Below are positions 17,220 through 26,777 of a stretch of 64,000 bases of DNA, in pieces. The notes beneath the pieces are model-generated. The model saw only the letters and a program-made list of their open reading frames with translations. It had not been told where the DNA came from and did no database searches. Source of the stretch: CAZODA01 sp964578485 (GTDB lineage Bacteria; Bacteroidota; Bacteroidia; Bacteroidales; Marinilabiliaceae); NCBI GenBank assembly GCA_964578485.1, contig CAZODA010000007.1, forward strand, positions 48,668-112,667, read 5' to 3'. Position 1 is the first letter of the stretch. Each line of letters starts with the position of its first letter. A program made the translations under genes and the position numbers.

Positions 17220-18320
17220 ATGAGAAAAATAATTTATTCAATAAAGCTTATTCTCGTAATTATATCAGCACTTTTATTGTTGGGGTCCATAGCTACTGCC
17301 TATATAAATCCGGCACGCCTGCATGTTTTAGCATTAACAGGTTTTGGCTTCCCGGTTTTCTGGATATTAAATTTTGTGCTGTTTTTATGCTTATTAATTC
17401 GCCGTAAATGGATGCTTTTGATACCTCTTCTTGCTATAGTGGTGTCATGTAAACATTGGAACAATACTTTCAGAATAAAAGGACAAAAAATAGACGACCT
17501 CACACAACTTGAACAGCCCATAACAATTATGTCGTACAATACCAGAATGTTTGATTTTTATCGACATTCAAATTTTGAGGGAGCACCGGATGAAATATTT
17601 AATTATATCTTGCAACAAGATGCTGATATTATTTGTTTTCAAGAATATTACACAAGCCTAAAACGCGACGAATACAGCCCTACCGCTATTATTGCGCGAT
17701 TCAGAAAATATGGCCACAGAACAATAGAATATCTTCGTACCCATCGTGGTAATACGGGCTACGGCTTAGCTGTATTTTCAAAATATCCTATTGTTAACCA
17801 AGGGGCTATACGTTTTGAAAATTCTTTAAACTTAGCAATATATTCTGATATAAATATTAACGGAAAAGTTGTCAGGGTGTTTAACAATCATCTGGAATCT
17901 ATTGGCTTTCAAGATCATGACCTGAGCTTTTTGGATAGCTTGGATTTTAGAATGTCAAACACGCAAAGGCAAGGACTATGGAAGATATCCAGAAAAATTA
18001 CCAGGGCATTAAAATCTCGTGCTGATCAAGCCGAATCAATAGCCAAACATATTAATAACTCACCTTATCCGGTTATTGTATGTGGTGATTTTAATGATAC
18101 TTCGGTCTCGTATGTTTACCGCACTGTAAAAGGAAATTTAAAAGATTCATTCTCTGAATCCGGTATAGGATTTGGGGGAACATATAATGGACGCTTACCC
18201 TCATTCAGAATAGATTATATTTTACATGATCAAAAATTTGAAGCTTATAATTTCAGGGTTTTACCCTTTTATTATTCAGATCATTTCCCAATAATAACAA
18301 CCTTAGATTTAAAATATTAA
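17220..18320 (+). CDS. Membrane-anchored endonuclease/exonuclease/phosphatase (EEP) family protein
   Basis: In this 366-residue protein about three hydrophobic segments (5-95) precede an EEP (DNase I-like) metal-dependent hydrolase domain. The conserved EEP positions are present: MSYNTR, the Mg-binding glutamate in CFQEYY, FNNHLES, CGDFND and the terminal YYSDHFPI. EEP enzymes cut phosphodiester bonds in nucleic acids, inositol phosphates or sphingomyelin; the substrate here cannot be told. The catalytic domain probably faces the periplasm or cytoplasm next to the membrane. The gene is between rhomboid and thyA with short spacers (24 and 18 bp), consistent with one operon. Confidence 0.88.
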   Translation: MRKIIYSIKLILVIISALLLLGSIATAYINPARLHVLALTGFGFPVFWILNFVLFLCLLIRRKWMLLIPLLAIVVSCKHWNNTFRIKGQKIDDLTQLEQPITIMSYNTRMFDFYRHSNFEGAPDEIFNYILQQDADIICFQEYYTSLKRDEYSPTAIIARFRKYGHRTIEYLRTHRGNTGYGLAVFSKYPIVNQGAIRFENSLNLAIYSDININGKVVRVFNNHLESIGFQDHDLSFLDSLDFRMSNTQRQGLWKISRKITRALKSRADQAESIAKHINNSPYPVIVCGDFNDTSVSYVYRTVKGNLKDSFSESGIGFGGTYNGRLPSFRIDYILHDQKFEAYNFRVLPFYYSDHFPIITTLDLKY

Positions 18321-18338
18321 TTTTCATAAAAAAATTAA

Positions 18339-19133
18339 ATGATACAATATCTCAATCTAATACAACGGGTTCTTGATGAAGGAAGCCATAAAGAAGACAG
18401 AACAGGAACAGGAACAATTAGTGTTTTTGGACATCAGATGCGTTTTAACTTGTCGGAAGGCTTCCCAATGTTGACAACTAAAAAACTACATTTAAAATCA
18501 ATTATTCATGAATTATTATGGTTCCTGAAAGGAAGTACCAATGTTGCCTATCTTCAAAAAAACGGAATCAGAATTTGGAATGAATGGGCTTTGGAAAATG
18601 GTGAACTTGGACCAATTTATGGATACCAATGGCGGTCGTGGCCCTCATATAATAATGAACACATTGATCAGATAGCTAGAGTAATAAACGATCTGAAAAC
18701 AAAACCCGATTCGCGCCGACATATAGTAAGCGCATGGAATGTTGGCCAATTAGATGAAATGCAACTACCTCCTTGTCATATTTTATTTCAGTTTTATGTG
18801 AGCAAGGGACAACTCAGTTGCCAATTATACCAACGTAGTGCTGATGTTTTTCTCGGGGTGCCCTTTAATATCGCTTCCTATTCATTACTTACTTTGATGA
18901 TAGCACAAATTACAAATCTGAAACCCGGCGAATTCATTCATACTTTTGGAGATGCACATATTTATTCCAATCATCTTGAGCAAGTTAAACTGCAATTATC
19001 AAGGGAACCACGACCACTTCCGGAGATGATGATAAACCCTGATGTTAGGTCTATTGATGATTTTGAATATGAGGATTTCAACTTAACAGGATATGATCCC
19101 CATCCACATATAAAGGGAGACATTTCTGTTTAA
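18339..19133 (+). CDS. thyA: Thymidylate synthase
   Basis: ThyA methylates dUMP to dTMP using methylene-tetrahydrofolate and releases dihydrofolate. The 264-residue length is that of the E. coli enzyme. Diagnostic elements: EDRTGTGT, GPIYGYQWRSW, the catalytic cysteine C146 in LPPCHILFQFYV, QRSADVFLGVPFNIASY, and the GDAHIYSNH segment. The adjacent downstream folA regenerates tetrahydrofolate from its product, a functional pair. Confidence 0.98.
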   Translation: MIQYLNLIQRVLDEGSHKEDRTGTGTISVFGHQMRFNLSEGFPMLTTKKLHLKSIIHELLWFLKGSTNVAYLQKNGIRIWNEWALENGELGPIYGYQWRSWPSYNNEHIDQIARVINDLKTKPDSRRHIVSAWNVGQLDEMQLPPCHILFQFYVSKGQLSCQLYQRSADVFLGVPFNIASYSLLTLMIAQITNLKPGEFIHTFGDAHIYSNHLEQVKLQLSREPRPLPEMMINPDVRSIDDFEYEDFNLTGYDPHPHIKGDISV

Positions 19134-19177
19134 AAAAAGACTCGTTAAATACAAACCATTAAACCACAAATTCTATC

Positions 19178-19672
19178 ATGCGAATATCGATGATTGTTGC
19201 TATCGATCAACAAAACGCTATAGGACATAAAGGAGATCAACTGGCATATATAAGCAAAGATCTGAAACGTTTTAAAGAGCTCACAAGTGGAAACCCCATT
19301 ATAATGGGCAGAAAAACATTTGAAGCTCTTCCAAAGGGCGCACTTCCCAATAGAACCAACATTGTTCTTAGCCATAACACTAAGCTTAATTTTCCTGATT
19401 GTGAAATGGTTTCCTCAGTAGAGGAAATAATAGAGAAATATAATGACAAACAAGAAATGTTTGTAATTGGAGGGGCAGAAATTTATAAAATATTTTTACC
19501 CTTAGCTACCAAAATATACCTTACACATATACATCAGAGCTTTAAAAATGTAGATACCTGGTTTCCTGTCATTGACCGTAATAACTGGAATACTATAAAT
19601 AAAGAAGGACCCTTTACTGATGAGAAAAGTGGATTAATTTATAGTTATGAAACTTTAGAACGAAAAAAATAA
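19178..19672 (+). CDS. folA: Dihydrofolate reductase
   Basis: A 164-residue DHFR that reduces dihydrofolate with NADPH. Seen are the N-terminal strand and Met20-like loop (MIVAIDQQNAIGHKGDQLAY), the acidic active-site residue in KDLKRFKELT, the NADPH-binding IIMGRKTFEAL and NRTNIVLS, and FVIGGAEIYKIFLP. It follows thyA by 44 bp and completes the dTMP cycle. It is convergent with pgi, with only 14 bp between stop codons. Confidence 0.97.
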   Translation: MRISMIVAIDQQNAIGHKGDQLAYISKDLKRFKELTSGNPIIMGRKTFEALPKGALPNRTNIVLSHNTKLNFPDCEMVSSVEEIIEKYNDKQEMFVIGGAEIYKIFLPLATKIYLTHIHQSFKNVDTWFPVIDRNNWNTINKEGPFTDEKSGLIYSYETLERKK

Positions 19673-19686
19673 TCCATATTCTAACT

Positions 19687-21030
19687 TTAAAGTTTTTTGC
19701 GTATCTCTTCAGTCTCTTTTTCAAAACCCGGTTTTCCTAATAGTGCAAACATATTGCTTTTATAGGCTTCAACCCCGGGCTGATCAAATGGGTTTACATC
19801 CAACAAATAACCACTAATACCACAAGCTTTTTCAAAAAAGTATATCAACTGACCTAAATAATATTCATTTAAAGCAGGTATTGAAATACGTATATTGGGA
19901 ACTCCTCCGTCAACATGTGCAATAAGAGTGCCTAATTCAGCCATTTTGTTGATGTCATCAACTTGTTTCCCGGCCAAATAATTCAACTTATCAAGGTCAT
20001 CCTTGTCATGAGGTACTTCAAGCTTATATTCAGGAGCTTCTATAGAAAGAACGGTTTCAAAGATTGTCCGCTCCCCCTCTTGTATCCATTGACCCATTGA
20101 ATGTAAATCAGTAGTAAAGTCAACAGCTGCAGGAAAAATTCCCTTATGTTCTTTACCCTCACTTTCACCATATAATTGCTTCCACCACTCAGCAAGATAA
20201 TGCAACTTCGGATGATAACTAACTAAAATTTCAATGCTCTTGCCTTGCTTGTACAAAAGATTACGAGTTAAAGCATAAACAGCAGATAAATTTTTATCAA
20301 AGGGCATATCGGGAGCTGTAGCTTTTTCCATTGACAAAGCCCCTTCTACCAACTTTTCTATGTCATAGCCGGCTACTGCTATGGGAAGTAAACCAACAGG
20401 AGTTAGTACCGAATACCGACCTCCTGTATCATCGGGAATAATATAAGACTCAAAGCCCTCGCGATCGGCAAGTGTACGAAGGGCTCCCTTTTTGGAATCT
20501 GTAACAACAACAATACGATCCTTTAGCCCGGCAGAACTGTACTTCTTTTCCAGTAACTCCCGCAAAACACGAAATGCAATAGCAGGTTCTGTAGTAGTAC
20601 CGGATTTGCTTATTACAATAATAGAAAATGACTTATTCTCAAGTAATCCAAGCAATTCATATAGATAATCGCCACTAATGTTTTGACCGGCATATACAAC
20701 AAAGGGATGTTGGCGATCTTTTTGAAAAGTATCAAAAGAACCGGATAAAGCATCAATAACAGCGCGTGCACCAAGATAACTACCACCAATACCAACCACT
20801 ACTACAATGTCGGAAATTTTACTAAGTCGAGCAGCAGTATTTTTAATCCTATGCAATTCGCTGGGAGCCATTGAAGAAGGCAGGTTTAACCAACCCAAAA
20901 AATCATTCCCCTGCCCTGTTTTATCATGCAGCTTTTGCTGACATAACATCACCTGCGATTCATGTTTTTTAAATTCAGAGGAAGAAATAAAACCTTCAGT
21001 TTTATTTAAATCAATAGAAATTGTTTTCAT
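19687..21030 (-). CDS. pgi: Glucose-6-phosphate isomerase
   Basis: A 447-residue short-type (Bacillus-like) phosphoglucose isomerase interconverting glucose-6-P and fructose-6-P. It carries the SIS fold with VVVGIGGSYLGARAV, the phosphate-binding ISKSGTTTEPA, the PGI signature DDTGGRYSVLTPVGLLP, and GESEGKEHKGIFP with the catalytic region. It is the last gene of lysS-gpsA-pgi, 46 bp after gpsA. Confidence 0.97.
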   Translation of the reverse strand: MKTISIDLNKTEGFISSSEFKKHESQVMLCQQKLHDKTGQGNDFLGWLNLPSSMAPSELHRIKNTAARLSKISDIVVVVGIGGSYLGARAVIDALSGSFDTFQKDRQHPFVVYAGQNISGDYLYELLGLLENKSFSIIVISKSGTTTEPAIAFRVLRELLEKKYSSAGLKDRIVVVTDSKKGALRTLADREGFESYIIPDDTGGRYSVLTPVGLLPIAVAGYDIEKLVEGALSMEKATAPDMPFDKNLSAVYALTRNLLYKQGKSIEILVSYHPKLHYLAEWWKQLYGESEGKEHKGIFPAAVDFTTDLHSMGQWIQEGERTIFETVLSIEAPEYKLEVPHDKDDLDKLNYLAGKQVDDINKMAELGTLIAHVDGGVPNIRISIPALNEYYLGQLIYFFEKACGISGYLLDVNPFDQPGVEAYKSNMFALLGKPGFEKETEEIRKKL

Positions 21031-21076
21031 TATAGTATTCCTATTATATTAATTTTTTAAAATATTATTGACCTTG

Positions 21077-22075
21077 CTACCTTAAAGACCCCGTTAATAA
21101 ATGAATCTCAATAGCAGGAGAAATTCGCTCATACAAGATATTATAAACAGCATCTGTAATAGGCATGTTTACTTTAAAATCATCATTTATCTCTTTTATA
21201 CTTTTAACAGCATAAAAACCTTCAGCAATCATTAACATTTCCAACTGGGTACTTTTTACAGAATAGCCCTTGCCTATCATGGTGCCAAATGTGCGATTCC
21301 TGCTAAATTGTGAGTAACTTGTTACAAGAAGATCCCCTAAATAAGCCGAACTATTTATATCCCGGGGAATAGGATGAACAGTATCTACAAAACGCTTAAT
21401 TTCCTGAATTGCATTGGAAATAAGTACTGCCTGAAAATTATCTCCATAACCAAGGCCATGACAAATACCGGAAGCTACCGCCATAACATTCTTTAAAACT
21501 GCAGAATATTCAGTTCCAAAAGTATCGTCGGAAACAACAGTTTTTATAAAATTACATTCTAAGCGTCCGGCGAAATCACGAGCCCGCTTAACATCCTGAC
21601 AAGCAATTGTGAGATACGATAAACGCTCAAGAGCTACCTCCTCAGCATGACAAGGACCTGAAATAATTACTATCTGATTAAAAGGCACCTGATGAACTTT
21701 ATGAAAAAACTCGCTGATAACCATATTGTTATCAGGAACCAAACCCTTGATGGCAGAAACAATAAATTTGTTCTTCAATGACACTGAAAGTGGTGACAAA
21801 ATCCCTTTTAAAAATACGGAAGGATTCGCAAAAATTAATATCCCCGATTCTTCAACTATTTCATTGATGTCGCTAAAAAAAGAAATCTTTTCTGTGTCAA
21901 ATGCCACAGAAGTAAGATAATTGGGATTGTGACCTGTATGTTTAAATTGCTCTATTTGCTTTGGATCACGAAAATACCAGTTAATACTAGCACTATTGAG
22001 CAATACGATTTTTGAAATAGCAGTAGCCCAACTCCCACTGCCAATAATGCCGATCTTAGATGAGCTAATATCCAT
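21077..22075 (-). CDS. gpsA: Glycerol-3-phosphate dehydrogenase [NAD(P)+]
   Basis: This 332-residue enzyme makes sn-glycerol-3-phosphate for phospholipid synthesis by reducing dihydroxyacetone phosphate. It shows the N-terminal nucleotide-binding GIIGSGSWATAI, the SAIKGL segment, ISGPCHAEEVALERLS, and the catalytic lysine in AVLKNVMAVASGICHGLGYGDN. It lies 22 bp after lysS and is likely cotranscribed with it. Confidence 0.97.
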   Translation of the reverse strand: MDISSSKIGIIGSGSWATAISKIVLLNSASINWYFRDPKQIEQFKHTGHNPNYLTSVAFDTEKISFFSDINEIVEESGILIFANPSVFLKGILSPLSVSLKNKFIVSAIKGLVPDNNMVISEFFHKVHQVPFNQIVIISGPCHAEEVALERLSYLTIACQDVKRARDFAGRLECNFIKTVVSDDTFGTEYSAVLKNVMAVASGICHGLGYGDNFQAVLISNAIQEIKRFVDTVHPIPRDINSSAYLGDLLVTSYSQFSRNRTFGTMIGKGYSVKSTQLEMLMIAEGFYAVKSIKEINDDFKVNMPITDAVYNILYERISPAIEIHLLTGSLR

Positions 22076-22097
22076 TTAAATAAAATATTAAATTATA

Positions 22098-23825
22098 TCA
22101 AGATTGTATCCATCCGGCAACTTCATCTTTAGTTGGATTTTTAAGACCAAGACGACCCTTTTTGTTTAAACCACACAGCTGCTGATGCAATTTATTGGGA
22201 TTGTCAAGCTCCTTGAGATCTTTAATGCGCTGATAACCGGCCTTTCGCACTAAATCAACCCAGTCGGCAGGAATTCCTAATTCTATAAATTTCTCATCAT
22301 TATCTTTTTCAATCTTCTTTTCGGGACGCATTTGTGGGAAAAACAATACCTCTTGAATAGAAGACTGATTAGTCATTAACATAGCAAGCCTGTCAATGCC
22401 AATACCCATACCTGAAGTTGGAGGCATACCATATTCTAAGGCACGCACAAAATCATGATCAATAAACATTGCCTCATCATCCCCCTTCTCCGACAACAAT
22501 AGCTGCTCTTGAAATCTTTCAAGCTGATCAATAGGATCATTCAACTCACTATAGGCATTAGCCAACTCTTTTCCATTGATAAAAAGCTCAAAACGCTCAG
22601 TAAGCTCAGGATTGTCTCGATGCTTTTTACATAAAGGCGACATTTCAATTGGATAGTCTATTATAAAAGTAGGCTGAACATAGTGATGTTCACATTTCTC
22701 ACCAAAAATCTCATCTATCAATTTGCCCTTTCCCATGCTAGGATCTGTCTCAATACCAAGCTTCTCACAAACCTTAACCAACTCCTTCTCATCCATACCC
22801 GAAATATCAATGCCGGTATGCTCTTTAATTGAATCTAACATAGTGACACGCTTAAAAGGACGCTTAAAATCAATAGTTTTGTCACCAACAATAAGCTCTG
22901 TTTTACCATGAATAGCTAAAGCAACCTTTTCAACCATCTCTTCGGTAAAATTCATCATCCATTTATAATCCTTGTAGGCTACATAAATTTCCATAACCGT
23001 AAACTCAGGATTATGAGTGCGATCCATTCCTTCATTCCTAAAATCTTTTGCAAACTCGTAAACACCATCAAAACCTCCAACTATAAGCCGCTTTAAATAC
23101 AACTCATTAGCTATACGTAAGTATAAAGGAATATTAAGTGCATTATGATGAGTTACAAAAGGACGCGCTGCTGCACCACCCGGAATGGCCTGAAGAATTG
23201 GAGTCTCTACCTCAAGATAACCATGACTGTTAAAAAAATCGCGCATGGTATTAATGAGCTTAGTGCGAATAATAAAGGTGTCTTTAACATGATCATTTAC
23301 AATCAAGTCAACATAACGCTGACGATAGCGAAGCTCCGGATCAGTAAATGCATCATATAATTTCCCATCTTTCTCCTTTACAATGGGCAAAGGACGTAAT
23401 GATTTTGCTAAAACTACTAAGCTCTTTACATGTACAGAAATCTCGCCGGTTTGAGTTTTAAATACATAGCCCTTTATGCCTATTATGTCACCGATATCAA
23501 GTAAACGTTTAAACACAACATTATAAAGCGATTTATCATCTCCTTCACTAATATCATCACGGCGTAAATATAACTGAATCCGACCCTTGCTATCTTTGAT
23601 CTGAACAAAAGAAGCACTACCCATAATACGACGGCTCATAATGCGACCGGCAAGACTAACCTCTTGAAAGCGCTCGGGATAAGCATCAAAATCTTTTAAA
23701 ATATCTGATGAATAATGTGTTACTTTATATTCATCAGCCGGATAGGGATTTATACCATGATCTTGCAACTCCTGCATACTTTGACGACGGATCTGTTCCT
23801 GTTCACTATAATCTGTCTGAAACAT
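22098..23825 (-). CDS. lysS: Lysyl-tRNA synthetase (class II)
   Basis: A 575-residue class II LysRS that charges tRNA-Lys. An OB-fold anticodon-binding domain occupies about 55-150 (VSLAGRIMSRRIMGSASFVQIKD, broken here across the strands). The catalytic domain shows motif 2 (FRNEGMDRTHNPEFTVMEIY) and motif 3 (GMGIGIDRLAML). An extra C-terminal extension of about 70 residues after motif 3 (FIELGIPADWVDLVRKAGY, helix-hairpin-helix-like) accounts for the length and is common in Bacteroidota LysRS. It is first in the lysS-gpsA-pgi operon, with about 500 bp of divergent non-coding DNA upstream. Confidence 0.97.
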   Translation of the reverse strand: MFQTDYSEQEQIRRQSMQELQDHGINPYPADEYKVTHYSSDILKDFDAYPERFQEVSLAGRIMSRRIMGSASFVQIKDSKGRIQLYLRRDDISEGDDKSLYNVVFKRLLDIGDIIGIKGYVFKTQTGEISVHVKSLVVLAKSLRPLPIVKEKDGKLYDAFTDPELRYRQRYVDLIVNDHVKDTFIIRTKLINTMRDFFNSHGYLEVETPILQAIPGGAAARPFVTHHNALNIPLYLRIANELYLKRLIVGGFDGVYEFAKDFRNEGMDRTHNPEFTVMEIYVAYKDYKWMMNFTEEMVEKVALAIHGKTELIVGDKTIDFKRPFKRVTMLDSIKEHTGIDISGMDEKELVKVCEKLGIETDPSMGKGKLIDEIFGEKCEHHYVQPTFIIDYPIEMSPLCKKHRDNPELTERFELFINGKELANAYSELNDPIDQLERFQEQLLLSEKGDDEAMFIDHDFVRALEYGMPPTSGMGIGIDRLAMLMTNQSSIQEVLFFPQMRPEKKIEKDNDEKFIELGIPADWVDLVRKAGYQRIKDLKELDNPNKLHQQLCGLNKKGRLGLKNPTKDEVAGWIQS

Positions 23826-24329
23826 AATTTTGTTATTTTTCTAAAGATTTTGTTAATAGATAACATGCAATTTAATTCCCGAATGCCTTAAAGCATTACA
23901 AGCAAAGAAATCCAAAATGGGAACACCCTTATTTTGAATAACGACAAAGATAATTCCAATTTCTACAATATGAAATGCTAATAAACATTTCATATTTATA
24001 TGAAAAAACTTAAGCTCATCTTTTTATAGGTAAACAAAGAATAAAACAAGTTAAATAAACTGCCTTTTAATTATGCAGTTTAAAATAAAATAAAGCTTAT
24101 AACGTTTATTTCAATAATGAAATACTTGTTTAAATACCAATTATTGAAAAACTTCTAAGTCCAATTCCCGTAGTACCTTTATATTTCTTAACCTTTGTTC
24201 AATTCTTGTTTGTAGGATTAGCTCTAATACCCGATAAGCAAAAATTATTTTTTACGCTATTAAACAAATTAATCCTATAAGTTTTTATCAGCCGACCACT
24301 GAATTATAAATTTCAAAAACTTGTAACAA
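23826..24329. other. Divergent intergenic region, lysS / beta-helix protein gene
   Basis: No gene or RNA recognised. There are weak dyads: TAAACTGC / GCAGTTTA (24056-24082) and TTCAATAAT / ATTATTGAA (24110-24118 and 24140-24148). Both are AT-rich, far from any stop codon, and of uncertain meaning. Promoters for both flanking genes must lie here, but none stands out. Confidence 0.4.
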
Positions 24330-26621
24330 ATGAAACGATATATTTTTCTCTCAGCATTTATTGCCATAATCATAACTTCTATTTTTACAATGAGCCATGC
24401 ACAGGACATCACATTTAACTTCTATGCGAATTATGAATGTGCACCTTTTAAGCTCGACAGTGTGTTGATTGAAAATCTTACAAATAAAACTTCTGCCAAA
24501 ACATATTATCCCAATAACACATATACCTTCATTATAACCTCTAATAATGAAATTCAAAATGGAAATAAATCTTTGAAAATATCACAAAACTATCCAAATC
24601 CATTTAACGATCAAACAAAATTTGATGTAGAGGTATATAACTATGATGAATACCTTGTTGAAGTTTATGATTTGCAAGGGCGGAATCTAACATCAAAAAT
24701 ATGTATGCTCGATACCGGTATTCACAACTTCACATTTTATGGCGGTCTTCAAAACATCTATCTTTTGTCTGTAAGATCAACAAAAGAACAAGGGCGGATA
24801 AAAATGCTGCAAAAAGGTTCGGGAAACGGTTCGGCACCTCTTATTCAATATAATGGCAGCTCCTCAACAAGTGCTCCGGCGAATAATCATTCTCAAGTTA
24901 AAACAAAATCACTCAGTATTTTGCAATATCAAACCGGAGATCTTATGAAATTTACAGGCTATATAACTAAACCCGAGAAAAAAACTGAATCTCAAATTAT
25001 AACAGAAACTTCTTTTACAAATAAAGATATACTTTTCGATTTTGCCGGATTCCTGCCCGATAAGCCGGTGTTTTCTGCAGGACCGGAAAAAGTAATGCCC
25101 GGACAAACAAATATCGAATATTCAGTAAATAATTTATCAGGCATAAGTTGGGAGTGGGAAGTCCCAAATGGCTGGGTAATTAAAAGCGGACAAGGAAGTC
25201 ATATAATAAAAGTAGATGCAGGTCAAAATGGCGGTAACATATCTGTTGTTGCAATAAATAATTGTGGCAGCAGTGCTACTGCAATTCGCGCCGTAAAAAT
25301 AGAATCAGACAAAGAGCCCGATAACCCTCCTATGGCAGCATTCTATGTATCTCCTTCGGGAAGGGCCGGTGCTAAAGGTAGTCTTGCTGATCCTTTGGAC
25401 CTACAAACGGCAATTAATTCAGGAAGTCCGGCACGCCCCGGAGATCTGGTCATTTTATTGGAAGGAACATATAAAGGTAGGTTTACAAGCAAAGTAAGAG
25501 GCACACGTGGTAAAGCAATAGTTTTTATGGGAGAACCGGGTAAAAGAGTTACCATCGATGGGAGCTCCGGTAGCGGTACATATGTTTTAACTATTGAAGG
25601 AGAATGGGTTGAGTTTAGAAATTTAGAAATAACAAACAACATAAATAACAGAATGCAAATGGTTAGTGGCGTTGAATTTCTTGCTTCAAATTCAAAGCTT
25701 GTAAATACTGTTGTTCATAATAATGCTGCAGGTATTGCTTTTTGGCAAGGCGCAGAAAATAGTGAGCTCTATGGTAACATAATCTATAATAATGGTTATT
25801 TCCAAGAAAGAGGAAGAGGACATGCTATTTACAGCCAAAATAAAAATGGCACCAAAATAATAGCCAATAATATTTTGTTTTTTGGATACGGCTATGGCAT
25901 CCATGCCTATACAGAAAATGGCAACCTTGAAGGCTTTGATATAGAAAATAATGTATGGTTCAGAGTAGGGGCATCAATGGAAGGCAGCAGCTTAGAAGGA
26001 AACTATGAAGGAATGTTAATAGGAGGTCACCAGCCTGTTGACCGTACCAGGGTAATAGGGAACCATTCATGGTCGCCGGTTACTAATGCTCGAAATGTCC
26101 TATTGGGATGGAGTGGCACTATCGGCCCTAATGGAACTGAAACTCTTTGGAATGAATTTATTTCATTAAAAGATAATTATTTTGTTGGTGATGTTGCCCC
26201 TCGTGGCTATTGGAAAAGTGCTGAAGTTGTTAACAATAGTTTTTACAGTGTAATAAATCCTCCGTCTTCAGAATATCCCAATAACAATTTTTCAACTTTT
26301 CTGCCCACCGGAACAAAAATAGTAAGCCAAAAAAACAATTATGACCCCGACAGAATAGATCTGATAATTTATAACTGGAACAATACAAATCAGGTAAATG
26401 TAAATTTAAGTGGCCTGCTTGAAAATGGAAAATCATATAAAATATACAGCGTTTTCAATCTATGGGGAGAAGCTGTTGCAAGTGGAGTTTATAACGGAGG
26501 ATCTGTCGCCATACCTATGGGAACAGTTGCTCCGCCACAACCTAACGGATTTCCAAATGCTATAACAGGCAGTGATAATCCGGGGAAAACCTTTGGAGTT
26601 TTTGTTCTAAGAGCAAATTAA
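24330..26621 (+). CDS. Secreted multidomain protein: N-terminal sorting-like module, PKD-like domain, right-handed beta-helix
   Basis: A 763-residue exported protein (signal peptide 1-25, SHAQDI). Residues about 28-165 form a module seen in other Bacteroidota secreted proteins: DSVLIENLTNKTS, then a T9SS type-A sorting-like segment (SQNYPNPFNDQTKF, VEVYDLQGRNL). It lies at the N-terminal side rather than the usual C-terminus. Residues about 245-335 resemble a PKD-like domain (SWEWEVPNGW). Residues 340-600 form a right-handed parallel beta-helix start (FYVSPSGRAGAKGSLADPLDLQTAI and repeated N-rich turns such as VHNNAAGIAFWQGAENSELYG), as in pectate-lyase or chondroitinase-B-type proteins. Possible polysaccharide lyase or binding protein; catalytic residues not identified. 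Monocistronic. Confidence 0.75.
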   Translation: MKRYIFLSAFIAIIITSIFTMSHAQDITFNFYANYECAPFKLDSVLIENLTNKTSAKTYYPNNTYTFIITSNNEIQNGNKSLKISQNYPNPFNDQTKFDVEVYNYDEYLVEVYDLQGRNLTSKICMLDTGIHNFTFYGGLQNIYLLSVRSTKEQGRIKMLQKGSGNGSAPLIQYNGSSSTSAPANNHSQVKTKSLSILQYQTGDLMKFTGYITKPEKKTESQIITETSFTNKDILFDFAGFLPDKPVFSAGPEKVMPGQTNIEYSVNNLSGISWEWEVPNGWVIKSGQGSHIIKVDAGQNGGNISVVAINNCGSSATAIRAVKIESDKEPDNPPMAAFYVSPSGRAGAKGSLADPLDLQTAINSGSPARPGDLVILLEGTYKGRFTSKVRGTRGKAIVFMGEPGKRVTIDGSSGSGTYVLTIEGEWVEFRNLEITNNINNRMQMVSGVEFLASNSKLVNTVVHNNAAGIAFWQGAENSELYGNIIYNNGYFQERGRGHAIYSQNKNGTKIIANNILFFGYGYGIHAYTENGNLEGFDIENNVWFRVGASMEGSSLEGNYEGMLIGGHQPVDRTRVIGNHSWSPVTNARNVLLGWSGTIGPNGTETLWNEFISLKDNYFVGDVAPRGYWKSAEVVNNSFYSVINPPSSEYPNNNFSTFLPTGTKIVSQKNNYDPDRIDLIIYNWNNTNQVNVNLSGLLENGKSYKIYSVFNLWGEAVASGVYNGGSVAIPMGTVAPPQPNGFPNAITGSDNPGKTFGVFVLRAN

Positions 26622-26777
26622 ACTAATCATTCCTTAAATTTATATCTACCATCGCCAATAGTAAAGTACAGTTTTAAACAAACTGAAATTTTATATGTTA
26701 TCCATTAAAACTACGGAATATTGATATAATTTCAATAATTTCCGCCCTATATTAATTTATCAAGACAGATAATAAAA

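Noticed and set aside
24056..24148. Two dyads as terminators between lysS and the beta-helix gene
   Set aside because: They are far from any gene end (both flanking genes start outward), AT-only and without a convincing T tract.
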